Source of the DNA: Bryobacterales bacterium
GTDB taxonomy: Bacteria > Acidobacteriota > Terriglobia > Bryobacterales > Bryobacteraceae
DNA length: 56,487 nt
Reading direction: 5' to 3'
Assembly: GCA_020851555.1 (NCBI GenBank)
Contig: JADZCM010000010.1
Coordinates: 1-56,487, forward strand
Shown piece by piece: positions 8,742 through 17,190 of the stretch. The notes beneath the pieces were generated by a model. It was not told the DNA's origin. It was given only the letters and a program-made list of their open reading frames with translations, and searched no databases. Numbering within the stretch: the stretch's first letter is position 1; each line of letters opens with the position of its first letter. The position numbers and the translations under genes are program-made.

Positions 8742-10079
8742 CTATCGCACGGTGACGGTGCTGAGGCGGTAGAGCCGGCCGGTTTCAGGGGCATCGATGG
8801 CGAGTTTGATGGCGGGCTGTCCCGCCTCATCCACCAGCGCGAGACCGAGTGTGTAGGCCCCCGCCGGGAGGTCCTTGGGGACGGTGACCTGCGCCGCGCA
8901 GGCGTGATCCCCCGGCAGCCATGTTCGCGGATCGGCAGCCGCGCGTGTCTTGACGGCAATCGCGCCTTTGCCATCCAGCAGGTAGAGTTCGAGTGGAAAT
9001 TCTCTGTAGAGACGGCCGACCCCCACGTTGGACCACTGCATGGCGATGTCCAGCCTCCCGCCCGGCCGGACGCGCTCCGTGTGCGTGAGTTCCCGCAGCA
9101 CGAACCGGTACCCGGAAAGGCGCGCCAGTTTCCACAGTTTCGGCATCTCCTCCTCGGGCACGGCGCCCACGTTGTCGTTGATCAGGGTGACGTGGTTGTC
9201 GAGCATGAATTGAACGGCGCGGTCGAACGGCCACTGCCGGCGCTGCAGGTAGGCGTAATTGCCGTACCACTCGAAAACGGCCGGGGCGCGCTTCCACGCA
9301 TCCGCGAAGCCCGGCACCTCCCGGTATTTCTCCGAGCCGATCCACTGCTTCTCGTGCGAGGGCGAACCGACGCCGTCGCGGCGGAAGCCGGCGCCTCGCG
9401 GAATGGCGTACGCCAGCGCCTGCGCGTCGTCCGACATCGCGACCAGCGGTGTGCGGCGAAAGGCCTCCAGATACATGTCGATGATCTTGCGCCGGATTTC
9501 GAAGGGCGCGGGATGCGGGGTGTGCCACTCGCCCCAGATGCCGTAAGAGCCGATATCCAGGAACTCCACCGCGGGATGGCCATCGTAGCGCCGGCCCAGT
9601 GCGCGAATGAAGTTCGCGTGCCGAGAAAGGTAGATTGGGTCCGAGTAGTCCGGCTCTATGCGCGGAATACGGCTACCCCCGGCCGTCGGGTCGTCACCGG
9701 CAGGCACATACTCGAACCCCCGGCAGCCGGCGTCAAAGAGCCACTTAGGGGAGCAGTAGTAACCTTGCGAGTGGGCATTGGTGGTCATGATACGGAACGC
9801 GACCCGCGCGCCACGCTCTTTCCAGGCGGTGATGGGGCCGTCCAGGGGCGCCCAGTTATACTGCCCTTCGGCCGGCTCGAGGTCAGCCCAGTTCAGCCGC
9901 AGATAGGCGACCGAAACGGGGAACCTCGGCTCGCGTGCGGGCGAGCCAAAGGCCATCCATCCTTTGCCGGGGTTCTGAAACACGGTGTCGATTTCGTGGA
10001 ACTTGACGGTGGCGGCGCCGGCGGCCAGCAGCATGCGTGCCGCTGCGAGCACGGCAAACCAGGGAACACGCTTGACCAT
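8742..10079 (-). CDS. Secreted DUF4832-type (glycoside-hydrolase-like TIM barrel) protein
   Basis: The 445-residue protein has a short signal peptide (1-22), then a DUF4874/DUF4832-like layout: FQNPGKGWMAF near the N-terminus, LRLNWADLEPAEGQYNW (a barrel strand and helix as in GH42-like glycosidases), VAFRIMTTNAH, and EFLDIGSYGIWGEWHT, where the E is in the position of a glycosidase acid/base. A beta-sandwich follows from about residue 320. Such proteins accompany polysaccharide-use genes in Acidobacteria and Bacteroidota, but no activity is proven for the family. GAGG lies 3-4 nt before the ATG. Confidence 0.65.
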   Translation of the reverse strand: MVKRVPWFAVLAAARMLLAAGAATVKFHEIDTVFQNPGKGWMAFGSPAREPRFPVSVAYLRLNWADLEPAEGQYNWAPLDGPITAWKERGARVAFRIMTTNAHSQGYYCSPKWLFDAGCRGFEYVPAGDDPTAGGSRIPRIEPDYSDPIYLSRHANFIRALGRRYDGHPAVEFLDIGSYGIWGEWHTPHPAPFEIRRKIIDMYLEAFRRTPLVAMSDDAQALAYAIPRGAGFRRDGVGSPSHEKQWIGSEKYREVPGFADAWKRAPAVFEWYGNYAYLQRRQWPFDRAVQFMLDNHVTLINDNVGAVPEEEMPKLWKLARLSGYRFVLRELTHTERVRPGGRLDIAMQWSNVGVGRLYREFPLELYLLDGKGAIAVKTRAAADPRTWLPGDHACAAQVTVPKDLPAGAYTLGLALVDEAGQPAIKLAIDAPETGRLYRLSTVTVR

Positions 10080-10342
10080 GGCCTCGATCCTATCACCTGA
10101 GGGCGGTTGAGCGTATTGTGAAAGGCGCGGCCGGGCTGCGGGAGCGGCAGGAACTTACCCGGGCCCTGCTTGCCGCACGTAAGCGCAGGCCACCGTCTGG
10201 CCGCCCGAAGACCCGCACTCCGCCCGTGGGCCGATGGGGATCCATCCCTGCCCCACCAAGATCTTCCCGACAGGGCCTTCGTGGTGGGGAGCGTCGAGCC
10301 CCTGCTCGATCCGGGACGCCCCCCGGCGGCCGGGTGGCCTGG

Positions 10343-11080
10343 CTAGCGGGCCGGAGGCTGGGCCGCGCTGCTGAGTTCGGGAGCCATTCCGGTGACCCTT
10401 TGCTGTAATCCGAGGTAGGTTCTCCTCACGGCGAGCAGGCGGTCCTCCAATGCTACCGTGGTCTTGCCGGGATCGCCTTCGCGCTCCAGTTCCCGCGCCA
10501 CCCCACCATAGATAATGCGCGCCTGGAAGCTGTCCAACCCTTGCAGAGCCGGGCCTTGCTGGCCGGGCGGCTGAGCTTGCGCGCGCGTGAGCATGGCCGC
10601 TTCCAAAGCTTTCAGCCGTTGAACAGCATCCCGCTGGTCCTGCGGGTGGGCGCGGACCTGATCCACCAGCCGGATGACCTGATTGAGCGCTTCCAGGGCC
10701 AGTTCGCGCCTCTTCCTCACAGCGGCAATCCACTCCGGATCCCCCGCGGCGGTCCCGTCGGAGAACAGCGCCACCTTCAGTTCGGGACTCTCCGCCGCGC
10801 GAAGGACTCTCTTTTCCCCGGCCTTGATGGGCTGCTCGTCCGGCAGGAACGCGTAGTCCTTCTCGACCAGAATCCACCGTTGCCTCCCGCCGGGCAACGT
10901 CCCGGCGCCTTGCATGAACAGCGCCGTGATCGGAGAGTTGGCCAGGTTCGTGACCGAGACATCATACCCATTGCCGCCGGCATGCCTGGCGACGCTAACC
11001 TCCGGCGGAAGAACCTGTCCCCACACAACCGGCGCCACGAAGAGCGCCAGCAGAACTATCGACTCGCCTCGTGCAGGCAT
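10343..11080 (-). CDS. Secreted hypothetical protein with charged helical C-terminal half
   Basis: The 245-residue protein starts at ATG 11080, preceded by GAGGGG with about 7 nt spacing; an upstream start at 11101 would bury this site. A signal peptide (about 1-22, ending near VVWGQ) is followed by a short beta-rich domain (VSVTNLANSPITALF, AFLPDEQPIKAGEKR) that looks like a carboxypeptidase- or DUF-type sandwich, then a helical region rich in R, E, Q and A (about 120-235) likely to form a coiled coil. I do not recognise the family. It may be co-transcribed with the small ORF at 11092-11220. Confidence 0.6.
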   Translation of the reverse strand: MPARGESIVLLALFVAPVVWGQVLPPEVSVARHAGGNGYDVSVTNLANSPITALFMQGAGTLPGGRQRWILVEKDYAFLPDEQPIKAGEKRVLRAAESPELKVALFSDGTAAGDPEWIAAVRKRRELALEALNQVIRLVDQVRAHPQDQRDAVQRLKALEAAMLTRAQAQPPGQQGPALQGLDSFQARIIYGGVARELEREGDPGKTTVALEDRLLAVRRTYLGLQQRVTGMAPELSSAAQPPAR

Positions 11081-11091
11081 AGCCGCCCCCC

Positions 11092-11220
11092 TCAGTAACA
11101 CTCCTTGACAACGAATTCATGCCCTTCCCACCGCTCCGGTCCCCGGCGGAGCAACCCCCCGCACGAGTCCGGCAGCAAGATCCCCGCTACGGGCCGTCTG
11201 GGACGAATGGTGCCCTGCAT
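11092..11220 (-). CDS. Possible small ORF (42 residues) upstream of the hypothetical gene
   Basis: An ATG at 11220 has AGGGG 7 nt upstream and opens a 42-codon frame ending 11 nt before the next gene. The C-terminal part (RRGPERWEGHEFVVKECY) reads like protein. A TTGACA (11274-11269) lies upstream, with TATTAG 20 nt further on, a poor spacing. The existence of the gene is uncertain; the remaining 11221-11367 region shows nothing else. Confidence 0.3.
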   Translation of the reverse strand: MQGTIRPRRPVAGILLPDSCGGLLRRGPERWEGHEFVVKECY

Positions 11221-11367
11221 CCGACACCCCTGTGCTCTGGCCCTAATACTGCCACCGCTTCGAGGCTGTGTCAATGCCGAGATGAGGACGCATTGCAAGG
11301 ACGCGGACGCGCCAAGGCGCCGGCGCGGGAGCCGGGTGGCGGCCGGACGGCCGCCGCACAGGGTGCG

Positions 11368-12905
11368 TCACGGAGCCAGACGGTAGACGGCGACGGGACC
11401 GGCGCGGAAGAGCGCGGGGCCGCTCTCCTCCAGGACGGCGCGGGCCAGCGGAGTCTCCCTCTCCGCCAGAGCGCCGGCGCAGAGACGCGCGTCGCAGAAG
11501 GCGTAGCCGATCCCGCGCTCCTCCGCCCAGCCGGGCAGCCGGCGCCTCCAGCCGGCGATCTCATCCGGCGTCAGATAGAAGTCCTTGAGCGGCTCGTAGG
11601 CGGCCGCCTGGCGTCCGGTGTAGAGATACAACACGCCGGGATTGGCGGCAACCAGTTTCGCATCCGGAGGAAGGTTGGCCCTCATCCAGGCATACGCGGC
11701 CCGCTCGCCGGGCGATTCGGACTCATACCTGCGCAGATCGGCCCGATAGGCCGAGAAGCCCAGAACGGCCGAGCCGCAGGCGATCACGGCAAGCGCGCTC
11801 AAAGCTGCCAGCCGGGACCCGGCGGGCAGCAGGAAACCTGTTAGCTGAGATAATAAGTACGCGAATCCCGCAAGGACCAGGGGAAGCATGGGGAGTAAGT
11901 AGCGCAACAGCGGCTTGTAAGGCCATACGACGAGCATGACCAGGTATCCAAGCGCGAAGACGTGGAACTGGGTGAGGCCGGTTCGCCGGGCAAGAAGCGC
12001 CACCCCAACCAGGAATAGCAAGCCCCAGACGGCGGGCAACGCCAGCGCCGCAAGAAAGACCGACGACATTCCCGCGTATTCGAACAGAGATCCCACGTTC
12101 TCCACCGCCTGCACCGGCGCGCGGCGCCAGGAGAAGTGCAACAGAAGGTCGCCGAGGTAGTTGGTGTAGAAGACGGTGGTGGGATCGCGCGTCGCGGGCA
12201 TGTGGGCGCGGGCCCAATAGCTCCAGGCGGCGACAAACGGCGCGGAGGAGGCGAGGAACAGGAGCGCGCCGCGACCCCGGCGTCTCCAGAGCAGGTACAG
12301 AGGGGCGGTCGCGAGCAAGGGCAGCACGGCGGTCCGCAGCAGGTATGCGGCGCCCGTCAGAACGCCGGCCAGAATGGCTGGCCTGACAGCGCCGCTTTCG
12401 GAACGCCCGAGGAGAGCGAAGACAACCAGCAGAAGCGCCGCGCAGGCCAAGTCGGGACCTACGGATGTGCCGGCCGCCAGCAGGACCGGGTTCAGAGCGG
12501 CGAGCCCGCACAGGAACACGGACTCAGGCGGCTGGAACCCGAACGAGCGGAGGGTCATCCATAGGGCCGCCAAATACGCAGGGAGCACAAGCCAGCCAGC
12601 ATCAATGCGGGCAGATTCGCCGGAAAGGCGGGCGCCGCTGTCCAGATGCGGGAGAGCAGCCAAGGGTAGAGCACAGGGTACTTGGTCTGGTAAGGCTCTC
12701 CGGAGAGGTTCCATTGCCGGTAGCCCTGGCCTTCCGCGAGGGACCTGGCGGCGGCCAGGTAGAGTTGATCGTCACCCGTGGCGCCGAGGTGCGGCATCAC
12801 CCGGAACCGCCACGCCAGGCAAGCGGAGGGAATCAGCAGACAGGCGAGGAGGAGCGGTATGGCGGCGGCGCGGACTAAGACAAACAGTAGAGCACAACGA
12901 GGCAT
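11368..12905 (-). pseudogene. GT39/ArnT-like polytopic glycosyltransferase, frameshifted
   Basis: Two overlapping frames together form one protein. The N-terminal frame (start ATG 12905) has a signal-anchor helix, the luminal acidic motif GDDQLYL, and AKSLAEGQGY-like AARSLAEGQGY, ending PAFPANLPALMLAG. The second frame continues as WLVLPAYLAALW and runs through about nine more membrane segments to 11368. The break coincides with a tandem repeat, CTGGCTGG on the minus strand (12599-12592). Adding one CTGG unit gives MLAGWLVLPAY and a 513-residue protein, close to the intact 531-residue relative at 17164-18759. A single-base insertion would also restore the frame. These enzymes transfer sugars from polyprenyl phosphate on the outer face of the membrane. 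Confidence 0.75.
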
Positions 12906-12932
12906 GGCCGCGCGTAGTGGAGGAGCCGGGAG

Positions 12933-13079
12933 TCAGGAGTTAGAAGCCAGAAAGGAGCGGGCGTAGCTGTTCAGCAGACGGCTGACCTCTTCCAACAAGG
13001 TCAGGAGGCCGCCGGTCCGGCCGCGCCCCAGGTCGCGGGCGGGAATGTGGTAGTAGCGGCTCTCCTCCAGCGAACCCCC
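12933..13079 (-). pseudogene. C-terminal remnant of a four-helix-bundle (S23/rRNA-IVS type) protein
   Basis: A start-less minus frame encodes GSLEESRYYHIPARDLGRG followed by TGGLLTLLEEVSRLLNSYAR and a stop. This is the typical C-terminal half of the four-helix-bundle family (S23, TIGR02436-like), where GSLEExxYYLxLAxDLGY is conserved. Upstream, at 13080-13140, the frame with RRIARNVGAGES may be the shifted N-terminal part. It lies in the 319-bp gap between two broken glycosyltransferase genes; nothing else is seen in that gap. Confidence 0.6.
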
Positions 13080-13224
13080 GGCCCCAGCTTTCTCCGGCTC
13101 CGACGTTGCGAGCTATCCGGCGCAACGAATCCCGCCAAGTGGGGACGTGCCGGAGCGCCTCTCCGGCGAAGTGGCCAGCGGCCTGAAACGCCGCAGGGTG
13201 GCCGGGCACGATAGAATTCTCCAG

Positions 13225-14731
13225 ATGCGGGCGGAACCGGCTGAGGGCCTCGGGAAGCGCGGTGCAACAAGCGCTTCCGGCCTCTGGTTCTGGGGCGCGC
13301 TGCTGGCGGTGGCCCTGCTGCCGTGGGTGCTGCCGATCGGCTCGGGGTTCTGGCTGGACGAGACCTTCACCTATTGGACGACTCGCGGGGGGTTCAGCGA
13401 TATCCCGCGACGGTGCACCGAGTGGCCACATTCCATACTGTACAGCGGGATCATCCGGACGCTGGACCTGGGGGGCGGCCACGACGAAGTGTACCTGCGC
13501 CTGCCGTCGCTCGTGGCCATGCTGCTGACCGCGCTGCTGGTCTACCGCATCGCGAGAGAGATGTTCGATGAAGAGACCGCGCGCACGGCCCTGGTGATCT
13601 TCGCGGGGATGCCGCCGGTGGCATACGCCGCGGACGCGAGGCCCTATGCTCTCGGCCTCGCAGCGGTGACGGGAGCCGGGTGGCTGCTCCTCCGTTTCGG
13701 GCGCAGCGGGCGATTGAGCCACGGGCTGGAATACGGCTGCGCGGCGGCGCTCGTGCCTCACTTACACATGCTGTTCTCGGTGGCGCTGCCGGCTCAGGGC
13801 TTCTATCTGGCCCATGCCTGGCGAAAGGGGTGGATCAGGACAGGCCCGCTGATGGCGGCCGGCGCTGCCGCCGCGCTCGCCGCCGCCCCCCCTTCTGCCG
13901 CAGTACTGGTACGCATTCCGGACACAGACGGCGCATTCCTTCGCCACAGAGGCGACCCTGCCGGACCTCGCGGGGGCGGTGGCGCCGCCGTTGCTCATGG
14001 CGAGCCTCATTCTGGCGTCGATCCCCGCGCTTCTCAGCCGGCGGCGGGTGGGCTTCCGGCCGCCTGCCGTGGACGGCGGACACCTGCTGCTGTTGTCATT
14101 GTGGGCGCTGCTGCCGCCGGTAACATTGTGGTTCGTGTCGCTGGCGGGCGAGAGCCAGCTCTTCCTGGAGCGGTTCTTCCTTTCGGGCGCACCGGCGCTG
14201 GCCCTGCTGTGGGGCCTGCTGTTGCGGGCGGTTGAACCGCCGGCCGTGCGCCGCATGGCGCTGATACTGGCCACGCTCGCGACAGCCGGGCTGGCCGCGG
14301 CGTCAGGCCGGCTGACCGATCATTGCCGCTGTGTCGGGGACTAGCGGGAGGCGCTGCGGTTTGTCGAGCAGGAAGCCGCAATCGACGGCGCGCCGGTGCT
14401 CATCAGGAGCCAGTTCACCGAGTCGGACTACACGGACTTGCGGGCGATGCCACTGGAAGAGCAGCCCGCGTTCTCGCCGCTCGGGTACTACAAGACGGAC
14501 GCGCTCTGTGTGCCGCTGACGGTCAGCGTAAGCCCGCTGGTGGAGCAGCACCTGATCCGGTTCGCGGGGGATGAGGGGGCCAGGCACAAGCGGTTCCTGG
14601 CCGTCTCGTTCACCGACCCGAAGCCGCTCACTCCTATGCTTGAGGCAATCGAGCGCGCGACAGGCGCCCGGAGGACGCGCCTGGTGGGCGACTTCGACGG
14701 CGTGCAGGTTTACGAATACACCCGGCAGTAA
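13225..14731 (+). pseudogene. GT39-like polytopic glycosyltransferase with a C7 frameshift and an internal amber codon
   Basis: The N-terminal frame (ATG 13225) has a membrane helix and the motif GFWLDETFTYW typical of GT39/PMT-like enzymes (acidic DE). The frame is lost at a run of seven C (13886-13892). With six C it continues LLPQYWYAFRTQTAHSF and several more membrane helices. A TAG at 14342-14344 then interrupts GD-stop-REALRFVEQE, where family members have DWREA, so a TGG tryptophan codon probably became TAG. The remainder runs to 14731 (VQVYEYTRQ). Repaired length is about 501 residues. Two independent lesions favour a genuine pseudogene, though the C-run could be a sequencing error. 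Confidence 0.75.
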
Positions 14732-14788
14732 GCCGCAGACTCCGTTCGGAGGGGAAGGCTTCGCGCCGCTGCGCTATATTGGGTTTCC

Positions 14789-16528
14789 ATGACGGAAGTG
14801 CTGGGCAGCGCGCTGAGCATCGTCATCCTATACTCACTGCTGATCGTCGAAGGACTGGTGGTGGCGGGATGTTTGCGGCTGGCCTTCCGGCGACCGGCGG
14901 TTGGGGACGCCTGGTTCCGTAAGGTGGAGGCGGCATTGAGCGGGCTAGCCCGCCGGCGGAGGCTTTCGGTGGCGGCAGTAGGGCTCCTGGCGCTGGCCGG
15001 AAGGGCCGCGTTGATGCCGCTGCTTCCAATGCGCGAACCCCTGATTACGGACGAGTTCAGTTATCTGCTTGCCGCCGATACCTTCGCCCACGGGCGAGTG
15101 GCCAACCCTACCCATCCCATGTGGGTCCACTTCGAGACGATGCACGTCAACCACAAGCCCACATACGTATCCATGTACCCCCCGGCGCAGGGTATGGTGC
15201 TGGCGGCCGGCAAGGCCTTGTTCGGGCATCCCTGGTGGGGAGTGTGGTTGAGCGCCGGACTGATGTGCTCGGCGATTTGCTGGATGCTTCAGGGGTGGTT
15301 TCCGCCGACATGGGCGCTGCTGGGAGGCCTTCTCGCGGTGGCCCGCCTGGGGCTGTTTGGCTACTGGATGAACAGCTACTGGGGCGGCGCGGTGGCAGCT
15401 ACCGGCGGCGCCCTGGCCCTGGGCGCACTTCCGAGGCTGCTCCGGCATCCCCGCGCGCGGGACGCTGTCCTGATGGGATGCGGACTGGCGGTAATGGCCG
15501 CGAGCCGGCCTTACGAAGGGCTGCTTCTGGGCCTGCCGCTCGCTGCGGCGCTGGCGCACGAGTTCATCATGCAGCGCCGCCGGCCGCTGCGGCTCTCGCT
15601 AACGCAGGTGGTCCTGCCGCTGGTCGTGACCCTGGCGGGAACCGCAGCGGCGCTGATGTATTACAACTGGCGCAGCACCGGCGACGCGTTACGACTCCCC
15701 TATCAGATCAATCGCCAAACGTACGTCCGTGCGAAATACTTCCCGTGGGACCCGGTAAATGCGACGCCGATCTATCGTCATCAGTCATTGAGAGATTACT
15801 ATGTCACCTGGCAATACCAGCGGGCGGAAGCCGCCGGTAGCGCGGCGGGTTTCGTCCGGAACGCCCTCACCAACGCAGGTTTCTTCTGGCTGTTCTACCT
15901 TGGACCGGCGCTCACACTGCCGCTGGTGATGCTGCCGCGGGTGTTGCGTGACCGTCGAATGCGGTTCCTGCTGGCGGCGGCTGCCGTTTGCGCAGTGGGA
16001 TTGTTGTTGAACCTGTGGTTTCTGGCCCATTATGCCGCGGCCGGAACGTGCCTGCTCTATGCGATTCTTATTCAATGCCTCCGCCACCTACGTTGCGCTC
16101 GGGGTGAAAACCGGCAGAGGGGGCCAGCGCTGGCGCGAGTAGTTCCCGTGGCGTGCGTGGCCATGCTTGGGGTCCGGCTGGCGGCGCAACCCGTCGCGAA
16201 GTTCCTGGCTCTCGATCACCCGGCGACCTGGTTCAACACCACGGCCGGCAACCTGGAGCGGGCTGGTATCAGGGACCGGCTGCTCGCGCTCGGCGGCAGG
16301 CATCTCGTGATCGTGCGGTACCGCCCGGAGCATGTCTGGTTTACGGAGTGGGTTGCCAACGAAGCGGACATCGACCGGGCGCCGGTGGTCTGGGCGCAGG
16401 ACATGGGCGAGATGGGAAACGCGGAACTACTCAGGTATTTCCGCGACCGGCGTCACTGGCTGGTAGACGCGGACGCGAAGCCGGCACAGCTTCTCCCTTA
16501 CCCCGAGGCATCCACGGTGGAGCGTTGA
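14789..16528 (+). CDS. Polytopic membrane glycosyltransferase-like protein (GT39/ArnT-like)
   Basis: The 579-residue protein has about ten to eleven predicted membrane helices and the exoplasmic acidic motif ITDEFSYLLAADTFAHGR near residue 85, equivalent to the catalytic acid region of polyprenyl-phosphate-dependent sugar transferases. MYPPAQGMVLA and the conserved aromatic stretch YWMNSYWGGA follow. The C-terminal 100 residues are soluble and end at PYPEASTVER. It starts 58 bp after the broken glycosyltransferase, with no strong Shine-Dalgarno sequence. Unlike its upstream neighbour it is intact. The acceptor is unknown; lipid A, glycoproteins or cell-wall glycans are all possible. Confidence 0.65.
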   Translation: MTEVLGSALSIVILYSLLIVEGLVVAGCLRLAFRRPAVGDAWFRKVEAALSGLARRRRLSVAAVGLLALAGRAALMPLLPMREPLITDEFSYLLAADTFAHGRVANPTHPMWVHFETMHVNHKPTYVSMYPPAQGMVLAAGKALFGHPWWGVWLSAGLMCSAICWMLQGWFPPTWALLGGLLAVARLGLFGYWMNSYWGGAVAATGGALALGALPRLLRHPRARDAVLMGCGLAVMAASRPYEGLLLGLPLAAALAHEFIMQRRRPLRLSLTQVVLPLVVTLAGTAAALMYYNWRSTGDALRLPYQINRQTYVRAKYFPWDPVNATPIYRHQSLRDYYVTWQYQRAEAAGSAAGFVRNALTNAGFFWLFYLGPALTLPLVMLPRVLRDRRMRFLLAAAAVCAVGLLLNLWFLAHYAAAGTCLLYAILIQCLRHLRCARGENRQRGPALARVVPVACVAMLGVRLAAQPVAKFLALDHPATWFNTTAGNLERAGIRDRLLALGGRHLVIVRYRPEHVWFTEWVANEADIDRAPVVWAQDMGEMGNAELLRYFRDRRHWLVDADAKPAQLLPYPEASTVER

Positions 16529-16622
16529 TACGAACGCCGCCCGAGTTTCCGCTCCGCCATGGAGCCGCCTTCTCAAGGCAACGTTCCGAAGCAAGCGCTT
16601 CCTCCGTTTTCAGGGAAGGATG

Positions 16623-16833
16623 ACCGGCCGCACCGCTCGTACGGTGCGCCCGGGACAAGGGGGCGCCGGAGGCGCCGGCGGTCACCTGTAGAACGGCTTC
16701 CAGGTGAGCCAGCCGGGGCCGTAGTGGGGTTCGGGCGCGCCCAATTCGAGCGCGCCCAAGTCGGGCGCGGCGCCGGTGAAACCGTCGTTCACTCCGGGCA
16801 GGACCACGCCCGCGTCGATGGCCCTGAAGCCGG
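16623..16833. repeat. Duplicated 211-bp segment, copy 1 (about 96% identical to 18782-18992)
   Basis: The segment matches 18782-18992 with about eight substitutions and no indels. It includes the hairpin CGCACCG-CTCGTA-CGGTGCG (16629-16648) and the last 50 codons of the beta-helix gene. The match stops abruptly at about 16833, where an enolase-superfamily fragment begins on the minus strand. Confidence 0.9.
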
Positions 16834-16977
16834 TGAGGACCGCGTCCGTCTCTCCCGACAGCGGCGCGAAGGCGCACGCCTTGTGCCGCGTGGGCCCACC
16901 GAGAACCTGGTAGACCGGCGCCTTGGCGGCCTTCCCTGCGATGTCGAGCAGCGCCATGTTCACCGCCGCGCCGAGCG
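16682..16977 (-). pseudogene. Chimeric gene fragment: enolase-superfamily piece joined to the beta-helix protein C-terminus
   Basis: Reading leftward, [19 protein letters not shown] then [14 protein letters not shown] is the end of the N-terminal capping domain and first barrel strand of a mandelate racemase/enolase-superfamily enzyme. At about 16834 the frame passes directly into [16 protein letters not shown], the tail of the beta-helix protein encoded at 18841. The ATG at 16963 is internal to the enolase motif. This is a recombination product, not a functional gene. The enolase fragment does not closely match any of the three intact enolase-superfamily genes in the window. Confidence 0.7.
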
Positions 16978-17190
16978 ATCCTGCTCGACAGGCAGGCCAC
17001 CGAGTGCCGCAAGATGCTGGAGTGGCATAGCACCCTGCGCAAGGCAGAACTCCACGAGGTCACCCAGCAGGCCACGGCGACACTGGCCGCCTACGAGCGC
17101 CTCTCCGAGGCCGCGCAGTCCGTGGCGGCGGAAGCGTTTTGCACCGATCCTGTTACGCGGCGGTCAATCAGGGCGGCCGGTTTCGTATAG
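16978..17190 (+). pseudogene. Start-less helical protein fragment of unknown family
   Basis: Immediately beside the enolase fragment a plus-strand frame encodes [18 protein letters not shown], then [20 protein letters not shown] and about 30 more residues, ending at TAG 17188-17190 inside the 3' end of the opposing glycosyltransferase gene. Composition and helix periodicity look like coding sequence, but there is no start codon or ribosome-binding site and I do not recognise the family. It seems to be the third piece of the scar at 16623-17190. The 16529-16622 stretch shows no gene. Confidence 0.4.

Noticed and set aside
10155..10342. Minus frame continuing past the hypothetical gene and ending in AECGSSGGQTVACAYVRQ
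   Set aside because: It is in a different frame from the adjacent gene, has no start of its own and matches nothing I know.
12940..13761. Minus-strand open frame of 273 codons across the start of the broken glycosyltransferase
   Set aside because: Arg/Pro/Gln-rich shadow; the plus frame has membrane helices and family motifs and another minus frame has the four-helix-bundle motif.
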